In this document: in pieces, positions 1-6,225 of the stretch
Position numbering within the stretch: position 1 is the first letter of the stretch
Layout of the letters: each line of letters starts with the position of its first letter
Source of the DNA: Planctomycetota bacterium
GTDB taxonomy: Bacteria > Planctomycetota > UBA1135 > UBA2386
NCBI GenBank assembly: GCA_016793305.1
Contig: JAEUHU010000431.1
Location: 1-9,973 of the forward strand
DNA: 9,973 nt
Direction of reading: 5' to 3'
Notes under the pieces: generated by a model
Databases searched by the model: none
The model's input: the letters and a program-made list of their open reading frames with translations, nothing else
Told to the model about the DNA's origin: nothing
Position numbers and translations under genes: made by a program

Positions 1-318
1 GGCCGACAGCTTCTTGCCGCGCGCCTTCTCGGCGGCGTCGCGATGGATCTGCAGCCACTTCTTCGGCATGGTCTTCTTGTCCATGCGGAAGCGGAGCCAG
101 GTGCCGACCCCTCCCTCCAGGTCCTCGAGCGCGAACGAGTCGCCGGTCGGATCGGCCGGCGTCACCCAGCCGATCGAGACCTCTTCGCTGGCTGCGTTCT
201 CGATGGTCCGGAAGCGGCGGGTCGCCAGCGCCTCGGCGAACGGCTGCGCGTGCGGGTCGGCGATCGCGCCGTCCCAGTGGAAGGCGACGAAGCTGCCGCT
301 CTTCTTGATCGTGGCCAT
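1..318 (-). CDS. RdgC-like protein, N-terminal part (runs off the left edge)
   Basis: The frame from an ATG at 318 stays open to base 1, giving 106 residues with the C-terminus outside the window. The product begins MATIKKSGSF and is soluble, with no signal peptide. A block near residues 46-52 (EVSIGWV), followed by an Asp/Pro-rich turn, a strand (residues 73-79, TWLRFRM) and a basic helix (residues 81-104, rich in Lys/Arg) resembles the order seen in RdgC (recombination-associated protein) relatives of non-enteric bacteria. There a GWV block is followed by a strand and a Lys/Arg/Glu-rich helix. RdgC proteins are nucleoid DNA-binding proteins that modulate RecA. The match is from remembered family pattern only, and the diagnostic C-terminal half is missing. 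No convincing ribosome-binding site precedes the ATG. A GC hairpin at 363-388 separates this gene from the one upstream, so it may have its own transcription. It could instead be an unrelated basic protein. Confidence 0.55.
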   Translation of the reverse strand, partial: MATIKKSGSFVAFHWDGAIADPHAQPFAEALATRRFRTIENAASEEVSIGWVTPADPTGDSFALEDLEGGVGTWLRFRMDKKTMPKKWLQIHRDAAEKARGKKLSA

Positions 319-362
319 GCAGGTTGTCGGGCGAGATGCGGGACGAGGTGGCTGGAAACGAC

Positions 363-388
363 GCGCGGCGGCTCCAGGGCCGCCGCGC
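363..388 (-). terminator. GC-rich hairpin, probable terminator after the parvulin-like gene
   Basis: Perfect 10-bp inverted repeat GCGCGGCGGC / GCCGCCGCGC with a 6-base loop, 32 bases past the stop codon of the gene at 420-1649 (minus). On the minus strand the stem is followed by GTCGTTTCC, only a weak T-tract, so it is not a textbook intrinsic terminator. Its place between two same-strand genes supports termination or 3'-end protection. Confidence 0.5.
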
Positions 389-419
389 CGAGCGCAGGCA
401 ACGTAGCGGTCGCGGGGGG

Positions 420-1649
420 CTACTGCTTGCCTTGAACAGCCGGAACCGACGGGGTCGTCGTCTCTCCGGGCTTCGGCTCCTTGCCGGCCGCGTCGAGGAC
501 CGCCTTGATCTTCTCGATCTGGGCGACGATGCCTTGCAGCTGCTTCTCCGTGTTGCCGTCCGGCTTCTCCTTCAGGGCGGCCTCGAGTCTCGTCCGCTCG
601 GCCTCGAGCCGGGCCAGCGTCTTGCTCAGCGTGTCGGTGTCGACCGGCTTGCTGCGCGGCCCCGACGGGCGGAACATCGTCGGCAGCATGTCCACGACCG
701 ACTGGTCGCGGCCGACCAGCGCGACCTGGCCTGCCATCGCGGTGTCCAGCACCTTCTGGAGAGCGAAGCTGTCCTGGGTGTAGGGGACCAGGATCGCGTC
801 GACCTGGACCTTGTCGAGTTCGGGGCTGGCGCCCTTCTCGACGGCGGCGACCTTCAGTACCACCGCACCCATCGAGGTGCGGATCGGCGTGGTCGTCTTG
901 CCGACTTCGCTGGTGAACGCGGCCTGTTCGAGCACGGGGCCGAGCGCCGAGTTGCGCATCACCTCGATGCGGCCGTCGGCCGTCGCACCCGGGATCACCC
1001 CGTACATGCGCGCCATCTCGGCGGGAGTGCTGCCGTTGGCGAGCCGCTGGACGACCTGCGCCGCCACCAGCTGGGCTTCGCTGTCCGGGAACGCGGTGCT
1101 GGCGACTTCCGTGCGGATCAGTTCCATCAGGGTGCGCTGGGCGCGCTGCTCGTCGTTGCCGCTGTTCGGGACCGTGCGCAGATAGGTCATCACCGAGTCG
1201 AACAGCGGGCGCCGGATCACGGCGCCGTTCACCAGCAGCATGCCGTCCGTGCCGAGCGTCTCGATCTCCGGCTTCGAGGCGACGCGGGCCGCCTGTGGCC
1301 GGGCCTGGGCGGCCACGGCGGCGGTGTTGGTCTGCGTCAACGTGCCTGCGTCGATCTCACGCCAGGACCGCTCGTGCGGCTTGAACTTGGCCGAAAGCGC
1401 GTTGCGCGCCGCGGCGACCCGGGCGCGGGCGAACTCGATCTCGCGCTCCAACCGGGCCTTCTCGCGGATCAGGGCCTCGACGGGGTCCACGGCGGCCGGG
1501 GCCTGCTTCTCCGGATCCTGCTTGGTCGCGGCTGCAGGAGCTTGGGTCGGCGGCTTTGTGGCTCCAGGAACCTGGGCCAGGGCCGCTTCCGTCAGGAACG
1601 ACGGCGCGGCCAGGAACAGCAGGGAAGCGGCGGTGGTACGAACGTCCAT
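420..1649 (-). CDS. Secreted parvulin/SurA-like protein with degenerate PPIase domain
   Basis: A 409-residue exported protein. Residues 1-25 form a signal peptide ending in an A-L-A type cleavage site before QVPG. A low-complexity Ala/Pro/Gln linker follows (26-53), then a charged coiled-coil helix (about 55-86). Residues 137-285 follow the order of a SurA/PpiC protein: a short LLVNG start block, a helical region, an xANGxTPAEMAR helix (203-214), a SALGPVLEQAAF block (234-245), a Gly-Lys turn and a T-S-M-G-A-V-V-L-K strand (258-266). Parvulin rotamases of the periplasm assist outer-membrane protein folding. However, the whole protein has a single His (residue 92, outside the domain), whereas active parvulins use two His in the active site, so catalysis is doubtful and a chaperone or scaffold role is more likely. 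A second coiled coil lies at 340-387 and the tail is Pro/Lys-rich. It starts 11 bases after the stop of the upstream hydrolase gene, so the two are probably co-transcribed. Confidence 0.7.
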   Translation of the reverse strand: MDVRTTAASLLFLAAPSFLTEAALAQVPGATKPPTQAPAAATKQDPEKQAPAAVDPVEALIREKARLEREIEFARARVAAARNALSAKFKPHERSWREIDAGTLTQTNTAAVAAQARPQAARVASKPEIETLGTDGMLLVNGAVIRRPLFDSVMTYLRTVPNSGNDEQRAQRTLMELIRTEVASTAFPDSEAQLVAAQVVQRLANGSTPAEMARMYGVIPGATADGRIEVMRNSALGPVLEQAAFTSEVGKTTTPIRTSMGAVVLKVAAVEKGASPELDKVQVDAILVPYTQDSFALQKVLDTAMAGQVALVGRDQSVVDMLPTMFRPSGPRSKPVDTDTLSKTLARLEAERTRLEAALKEKPDGNTEKQLQGIVAQIEKIKAVLDAAGKEPKPGETTTPSVPAVQGKQ

Positions 1650-1660
1650 TGGGCTGGGTC

Positions 1661-2704
1661 TCAGGCTCTCGAGCGGGGGAGAGGATCAAACCGACGGCTG
1701 CGGGGTGGCGCAAGGGGTCTGACGGGCCACGTGCGGACGAACTCCGCGTCCGGGCGCCGCCGGGCCAGGCAGCCACGAAAGTGCTCCGCCGCCGCGTCCA
1801 GGACCGTCTCGAGGGCCAGGAACGCCGAGTAGTGGCCGAGCGGCAGGGTCAGCCGGCGCGGCCGGCCCAGCGCTTCCCAGAGCAGGTCCTGGTGGTGTTC
1901 GGGCACCACGGTGTCGAACGCGCCGCCGACGAACAGCACCGTGCCGGTCGGCACGGCACGGGCGGCGCGCAGCGGTTCGTGGGCGAGCTGCTGGCGCAGC
2001 TCCTGCCGCAGGTGGTCGTCGCCGACGCCGTCCTCCCGGTGGCGCCAGCTGCGCCAGCGCTGCACGCGCGATTCGCTGCTCGCGGTGACCAGGTCGCCGA
2101 GGTCGCCGCCCGACAGGCAGACGGTGACGCCGCGGATCGACGGTTCGATCGCGGCGAGGGTCGTGCCGACCATGCCACCGAGCGACAGCCCCATCACGCA
2201 GATCTCCACCGGTTCGCCGGCCTGTTCGCGCAACCAGGCCAGCAGCACCCTTTGGTGCAGGATGGTGCGGCGGAACAGGTCTTCGAGTTCCGGTCCTCGT
2301 TGCGGTGGTTTCAGCGCCGAGGCGACCCGTCGGCACAGGGCGACGTCGAAGCCGCGGTCCACCAGTCCTTCGGCGACGCTGTGCATCAGGTCCTCGCCGC
2401 CGGCCAGGATCGGCACCAGCAGCACGATCGGTGGTTCGCCACCCTGCCGATGGCCGGTCCACCACCGCGTGAAGTGCACGCGCTCGCCGGCGCCGTCGAG
2501 TTCGCCGGTCTCGGTGCCGTCGGCCTGGCGTTCGACGTGGACCAGCGTCGGAGGCACGATCAGAGCTGGTTTCGTGAGGTCCGCCGGGCACTGCAGCACC
2601 GGCCGTGGCCGGTCGGGTGTTGGGGCCGTGTGGCAGGCCGCGACCAGGGCGAGGCCGGCGAGCCGCCAGATCCAGGACCGTCCAGCCGCGAGCGCGCAAC
2701 GCAT
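1661..2704 (-). CDS. Alpha/beta-hydrolase lipoprotein (serine esterase/lipase-like)
   Basis: A 347-residue product. The N-terminus has Arg residues, a hydrophobic stretch and a lipobox (L-V-A-A-C) with Cys24 as the likely acylated residue, so it should be a membrane-anchored lipoprotein. From about residue 92 a strand (IVLLVPILAG) starts an alpha/beta-hydrolase core. The nucleophile elbow is G-L-S-L-G with Ser174, the acid is probably Asp264 in the G-A-F-D turn after a hydrophobic strand, and the base is His291 in L-G-H-Y. All three are in the usual order and spacing, so the enzyme looks active. The substrate is not evident; esters or lipids fit the location. The last 25 residues are Pro/Arg-rich and lie beyond the fold. 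No GTG or TTG lies in frame between the ATG and the lipobox, so this start is well fixed, although the bases before it form a hairpin rather than a Shine-Dalgarno site. It is the middle gene of a three-gene minus-strand cluster. Confidence 0.8.
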   Translation of the reverse strand: MRCALAAGRSWIWRLAGLALVAACHTAPTPDRPRPVLQCPADLTKPALIVPPTLVHVERQADGTETGELDGAGERVHFTRWWTGHRQGGEPPIVLLVPILAGGEDLMHSVAEGLVDRGFDVALCRRVASALKPPQRGPELEDLFRRTILHQRVLLAWLREQAGEPVEICVMGLSLGGMVGTTLAAIEPSIRGVTVCLSGGDLGDLVTASSESRVQRWRSWRHREDGVGDDHLRQELRQQLAHEPLRAARAVPTGTVLFVGGAFDTVVPEHHQDLLWEALGRPRRLTLPLGHYSAFLALETVLDAAAEHFRGCLARRRPDAEFVRTWPVRPLAPPRSRRFDPLPRSRA

Positions 2705-2728
2705 GGCCCGACCGTAACGGATCGGGCC
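2705..2728 (-). promoter_or_regulatory. Hairpin directly in front of the hydrolase start codon
   Basis: GGCCCGA (2705-2711) pairs with TCGGGCC (2722-2728). Inside it CCG (2712-2714) pairs with CGG (2718-2720) around a TAA loop, leaving one bulged A. The whole hairpin fills most of the 36-base gap between the upstream lipoprotein stop and the ATG at 2704, and covers the position where a ribosome-binding site would be. It may limit translation of the hydrolase, or act as a weak pause or terminator. It is not followed by a T-tract. Confidence 0.5.
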
Positions 2729-2740
2729 CGTCGGATCCGT

Positions 2741-3736
2741 TCAGAAGCGGTGCACGGCGTAGAGCACGATCCCGGGCGCACCGTCGATCGGCGACTCGAG
2801 CAGCGAGTAGAGCGGCGATCGGTTCAGGAAGTCCATGTCGTCGCCCACCGACAGGTGGTAGCTCGTGCTCGAGCTCGGGCGGTAGGACAAGTCGACGCGC
2901 ACCGCGTGGTCGCCGGTGTCGTACTCGGTGCGGGCGCGCAGCTCGAGCTGCAGGGCCTCCGACAGCGACAGGGCCACGCCGAACTTGCCGACGTTCTGGC
3001 TGGTGCCGATGCGAACGCCGTACTGGCTCACCATCAGTTCGAGCGGGTCCTGCAGGTCGTCGACGTGCAGGCGGACCGAGATCCTGGCCCTGCGCCCTGG
3101 CTCGGGACTCTCCCACGGCGTCGGCAGCGGCAGGCTGTCCGAGCGGAACTCGCGCACGCCGAGCTCGAACTGCTGCACGATCGGCAGGCGGCGCAGCAGC
3201 TGCCGCAGCGGCCGCTGCAGCAGGCCCGGGCCGTGCTGCTGCAGCCACTCCTCCTGGTCGGCCAGCAGCAGCTGCTCGCCGACCAGCAGCGAGCCGCGTT
3301 CCTGGTCGGGCAGGTAGAAGTCGAGCAGCGGATTGCCGCCGGTGCGCCGCACGCGCAGCTGGTCGGCCTTCACCAGGTCGACGAGGAAGTGCAAGGTCTC
3401 GCGTTCGACGGGATCGGTGATGCTCGACAGGTCGAGGCTCGTCAGTACGTGGGTGCGCACCACGTCGACGTCGCGCTCCTGGCCCTGGTCACGCGGCGAG
3501 CGGGCGCTGCCCGGGCTCCGGGACGTCGCCGCGGCCGGATTCGTCGAGGCCACCCGGACCTCCCCCTGCGGGAAGCGATCGTCCGGCGGCAGGTGCTCGA
3601 TGCCGATGCGCAGCACGGCGTCGCGGCTCGACGCGGCGAGCGGGGTGCGGGCCAGGGCGCCGTTCGGGATCGCGCGCTCCGGCTGTGCGACACAGCCGGC
3701 GAGCAGGCATCCCAGAATGCCGAGCCGGACCTTCAC
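2741..3736 (-). CDS. Lipoprotein of unknown function with strand-rich C-terminal half
   Basis: I do not recognise the family. I place the start at a GTG at 3736, because GAGGG lies nine bases upstream and the product then begins MKVRLGILGC followed by a lipobox L-L-A-G-C (Cys15). A longer frame upstream adds about 99 Arg/Pro-rich residues with no secretion signal and is unlikely to be translated. The product has 331 residues. Residues 20-90 are low-complexity and probably a linker. Residues 90-190 are mainly helical, with many Leu and Gln. From about residue 215 there are alternating polar/hydrophobic strands (for example at 216-226, 233-244, 250-271, 278-297), and the chain ends in G-I-V-L-Y-A-V-H-R-F. 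A C-terminal Phe after an amphipathic strand recalls outer-membrane beta-barrel proteins. It is first in a cluster with a lipoprotein hydrolase and a SurA-like protein, which fits an outer-envelope role. Confidence 0.65.
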   Translation of the reverse strand: MKVRLGILGCLLAGCVAQPERAIPNGALARTPLAASSRDAVLRIGIEHLPPDDRFPQGEVRVASTNPAAATSRSPGSARSPRDQGQERDVDVVRTHVLTSLDLSSITDPVERETLHFLVDLVKADQLRVRRTGGNPLLDFYLPDQERGSLLVGEQLLLADQEEWLQQHGPGLLQRPLRQLLRRLPIVQQFELGVREFRSDSLPLPTPWESPEPGRRARISVRLHVDDLQDPLELMVSQYGVRIGTSQNVGKFGVALSLSEALQLELRARTEYDTGDHAVRVDLSYRPSSSTSYHLSVGDDMDFLNRSPLYSLLESPIDGAPGIVLYAVHRF

Positions 3737-3745
3737 GACGACGAA

Positions 3746-3750
3746 CCCTC
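3746..3750 (-). promoter_or_regulatory. Shine-Dalgarno site that fixes the GTG start of the lipoprotein
   Basis: GAGGG on the minus strand, nine bases before GTG at 3736. It is the only purine-rich site suitably placed before a start codon whose product has an immediate signal peptide and lipobox, which is why the longer upstream frame was rejected. Confidence 0.6.
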
Positions 3751-3909
3751 GAGCAAAAGAACGCGAGCGACGACGCTGCTGGATCGGCAGAAACGGACCG
3801 TTCGCTGCAGTGCAATCGTACGACTTCGCAACGAAGGAGTAGTGCCCATGCTCCGCGAGGTTGCGGGGCTTCGTCGTGTCTACGATGGCAACGGCGCTTG
3901 CCGGTCGCG

Positions 3910-3960
3910 GAAATCTCCGACGTCGCCCGGCAGCGTTCGGCGACGTACGTGGCGGATTTC
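3910..3960. repeat. Imperfect inverted repeat
   Basis: Inner arms ACGTCGCC (3920-3927) and GGCGACGT (3939-3946) are perfectly complementary with an 11-base loop. Outer arms GAAATC (3910-3915) and GATTTC (3955-3960) are also complementary, with 4 and 8 unpaired bases between the inner and outer stems. No T-tract follows on either strand, so it is more likely a binding site or structured RNA than an intrinsic terminator. Confidence 0.5.
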
Positions 3961-3971
3961 GGCAGCGTTCG
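3929..3971. repeat. 12-bp direct repeat, two copies
   Basis: CGGCAGCGTTCG occurs at 3929-3940 and again at 3960-3971, start to start 31 bases, close to three helical turns. The first copy spans the loop of the dyad at 3910-3960 and the second follows its right outer arm. This spacing would place two copies on the same face of the helix. Confidence 0.5.
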
Positions 3972-4068
3972 CGGCCGCGCGGGGTTTCGCGGCACGGTGG
4001 CGGGCTGGCTGCTGGTGTCGTGGGCTGCGGCACCTGCCGCGTCGCTCGTCGCGATTCGCCGCAGGGCC

Positions 4069-6225
4069 TCAGCCGAGCGCGCGGCGCCGCAAGCCGTCAC
4101 TCGGCTGGAAGCGGGGGCCGATGCCGCGGGCCAGCGCGTCGAGGGCCGCGGTGATGTTGGCGAGCCCTTCGCGGCGCGCGAACTGCGTGATGCCGCCGGT
4201 GAACGGTGGGAAGCCGATGCCCATCACGAGGCCGAGATCGAGGTCCCGTTCGTCGGCGACGATGCCCTCGTCGAGGCAGCGGAACGCCTCGTCGACCAGT
4301 GGGTAGATCAGGCGGTGCAGCAGTTCGGTGCGCGCGGCGGTGCGCGGCGGCACGCCACGCTGCTGCTGCAGCCGCGCGACCACGGCGCGCCCGGGGCCCG
4401 GGCCGGTGCCGTTCTTGCCGTAGAGGCCGCCGCCGGTCTTCTGGCCGAGCGCCTTCGCCGCGACCATCGCCGCGAACAGTTCGCACGGCACCATGCGCTG
4501 CGGGAACGCCGCCTGCATGACCGCGCTGACCTTCGCGGCGACGTCGAAGCCGACCTCGTCGATCAGGCGGCACGGGCCCATCGGCATGCCGAAGTCGAGC
4601 ATCGCCTGGTCGATCGCCTCGGCACTCGTGCCCTCGAGCAGGAGGCGCGCGGCTTCGTTCAGGTAGGGCGCGAGGCACCGGTTGACCAGGAAGCCGGCGG
4701 TGTCGGCGGTGACGACCGGGAACTTGCCGAGGCGCACCGCGAGGCGGCACGCCGTGGCGACGGTGGCCTCGTCGGTCTCGCGGCCGCGGATCACCTCGAC
4801 CAACGGCATCTTCTCGGGCGGGTTGAAGAAGTGGATGCCGACCACGCGGCCGGGCTGCGGCAGCTTCGAGGCCATCGCCGTCACCGACAACGAACTGGTG
4901 TTGGTCGCCAGCACCGCCGTCGCCGGCAGGCCGCGCGCCACCGCCTCCGCCATCAGCTTCTGCTTGACCGAGAGGTCCTCGACCACGGCTTCGAGCCACA
5001 GGTCGGTGGAGCCGAGCTGGCCCCAGTCGGTGCCGACGGCGAGGCGGTCCTGGATCGCCGTCGCTTCGTGCGCGGCGAGGTGGCCGCGCTTCAGACGCTT
5101 CTTCAGCTCCTGCTGCAGGCGACCCTTGGCACGCGCGAGCGGCTGGAGGTCGACGTCGCACAAGCGCACACGCAGGCCCTTCTCGGCCAGCTGGCCGGCG
5201 ATGCCGGCGCCCATGACGCCGCCGCCGACGACCAGGGCGCGCTGCAGGTCGCGCGCCCCTTCCTGCTTGCCGAGCCGCTTGCTGCGCTCGGTCAGGAAGA
5301 ACAGGTGCACGAGGCCCTTGCTGACCGGGGTGACGATCATCTCGCCGAGCGCCTTGGCCTCGGCGGCGAAGCCGCGCTCCTCGGCCTTGGTGAACGCGTC
5401 GACGCAGCACTGCAGCGCCGCGCGCGGAGCCGGGTAGAAGCGCGCCTGGCCCTGCCGGAGCGCCTTGTTCGCGGCGCGCACCGCCAGGGCGCGCAGTGGC
5501 GTCCTGCTCAGCCAGAACGCGGCCCCGCGCAGCTTGCGCACGGGGGCCTTGCTGCCGGCGGCGAGGCGCTTGTCGAGCTCTTCGCGCGCGGCGCGCAGCA
5601 GCTTCGCCGCCGGCACGAGGCGGTCGACGACGCCCTGCTTCTGGGCCTGCTTGCCGCGCAGCAGCTTGCCGTTCAGGATCAGGTCGAGGGCCTTGGGCAG
5701 GCCGACCAGGCGCGACAGGTTCTGCGTGCCGCCGAAGCCCGGCAGGATGCCGAGCTTGACCTCGGGCAGGCCGATCTGCGTCGCCGCGTGGTCGCTGGCG
5801 ACGCGCACGTCGCAGAACAGCGCCAGTTCGAGCCCGCCGCCGAGGCACGGGCCTTCGATCGCCGCGACCACCGGCCCCTTCAGGTTCCGCAGACGCTGGA
5901 AGATCGAACGGCCGCGCACCGCGGCGGCCTCGCCGTCCTCGACGCGAGTGATGCCCTGGATCAGGCCGATGTCGGCGCCGGCACAGAACATGCCTGGGCC
6001 GGGGCCGGTCAGCAGCACACCGCGCACGCGCGCGTCGCCGGCGAGCTGCAGCAGGATCGCGTCGAGGGCGTCGAGCCGTTCGCGCGTCAGCGTCACCATC
6101 GTCTCGTCGGCGCTGCCCAGGCGCAGCAGGGCGATGCCGTCGGCGTCGACGGTGCACTGCGGCAGTCCGCGCGCGGGTTCGGCGGCGGTGTCGCCGGCGG
6201 GACGGTCGTTCTTGGTGGTGGTCAT
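4069..6225 (-). CDS. fadJ: FadJ-type enoyl-CoA hydratase / 3-hydroxyacyl-CoA dehydrogenase
   Basis: A bifunctional alpha subunit of the beta-oxidation complex, 718 residues (E. coli FadJ is about 714). The crotonase domain (about 25-215) has the oxyanion segment C-A-G-A-D-I (81-86) and both catalytic acids, Glu133 in the G-G-G-L-E block and Glu155 in L-P-E-V-K-L-G. The NAD-binding domain starts at G-G-G-V-M-G (334-339). The dehydrogenase His465 sits in I-H-F-F-N-P-P, with Glu477 twelve residues later as in the family. The C-terminal repeat ends with G-I-G-F-P-P-F (669-675) and stops shortly after, without the terminal segment of E. coli FadJ. The enzyme hydrates trans-2-enoyl-CoA and oxidises 3-hydroxyacyl-CoA with NAD+. 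The ATG at 6225 overlaps the thiolase stop (ATGA), and GGAGG lies four bases before it inside the thiolase gene, which points to translational coupling and equal subunit supply. The frame stays open far upstream, but that part is the thiolase gene's shadow. Confidence 0.93.
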   Translation of the reverse strand: MTTTKNDRPAGDTAAEPARGLPQCTVDADGIALLRLGSADETMVTLTRERLDALDAILLQLAGDARVRGVLLTGPGPGMFCAGADIGLIQGITRVEDGEAAAVRGRSIFQRLRNLKGPVVAAIEGPCLGGGLELALFCDVRVASDHAATQIGLPEVKLGILPGFGGTQNLSRLVGLPKALDLILNGKLLRGKQAQKQGVVDRLVPAAKLLRAAREELDKRLAAGSKAPVRKLRGAAFWLSRTPLRALAVRAANKALRQGQARFYPAPRAALQCCVDAFTKAEERGFAAEAKALGEMIVTPVSKGLVHLFFLTERSKRLGKQEGARDLQRALVVGGGVMGAGIAGQLAEKGLRVRLCDVDLQPLARAKGRLQQELKKRLKRGHLAAHEATAIQDRLAVGTDWGQLGSTDLWLEAVVEDLSVKQKLMAEAVARGLPATAVLATNTSSLSVTAMASKLPQPGRVVGIHFFNPPEKMPLVEVIRGRETDEATVATACRLAVRLGKFPVVTADTAGFLVNRCLAPYLNEAARLLLEGTSAEAIDQAMLDFGMPMGPCRLIDEVGFDVAAKVSAVMQAAFPQRMVPCELFAAMVAAKALGQKTGGGLYGKNGTGPGPGRAVVARLQQQRGVPPRTAARTELLHRLIYPLVDEAFRCLDEGIVADERDLDLGLVMGIGFPPFTGGITQFARREGLANITAALDALARGIGPRFQPSDGLRRRALG

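Larger units (their letters stand above)
3737..4068. other. 332-bp intergenic stretch between fadJ and the lipoprotein gene
   Basis: I see no convincing gene here on either strand. The open frames crossing it are Arg-rich and lack coding-like composition. Bases 3740-3860 are visibly less GC-rich than their surroundings, as expected for the promoter region of the lipoprotein cluster, but I could not find a clear -35/-10 pair. The stretch holds the dyad at 3910-3960 and the direct repeat at 3929-3971. A small hairpin near 4027-4040 (GCGGC, loop ACCT, GCCGC) lies 29 bases past the fadJ stop and could help end that operon, but has no T-tract. Confidence 0.6.

Noticed and set aside
3737..4033. N-terminal extension of the lipoprotein to an ATG at 4033
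   Set aside because: The extra 99 residues are Arg/Pro-rich and would bury the signal peptide and lipobox. The GTG at 3736 has GAGGG nine bases upstream.
324..4306. Long plus-strand open frames at 324-1832 and 1556-4306
   Set aside because: They are antisense to the parvulin-like, hydrolase and lipoprotein genes, which have signal peptides, lipoboxes and catalytic motifs. The plus-strand products are Arg- and Gln-rich without motifs.
3849..4306. Plus-strand ORF starting at ATG 3849 behind an AAGGAG
   Set aside because: The ribosome-site match is good, but the product is dominated by Arg, Ser and Pro, has no motif, and runs about 240 bases antisense into the 3' end of fadJ. Probably chance.
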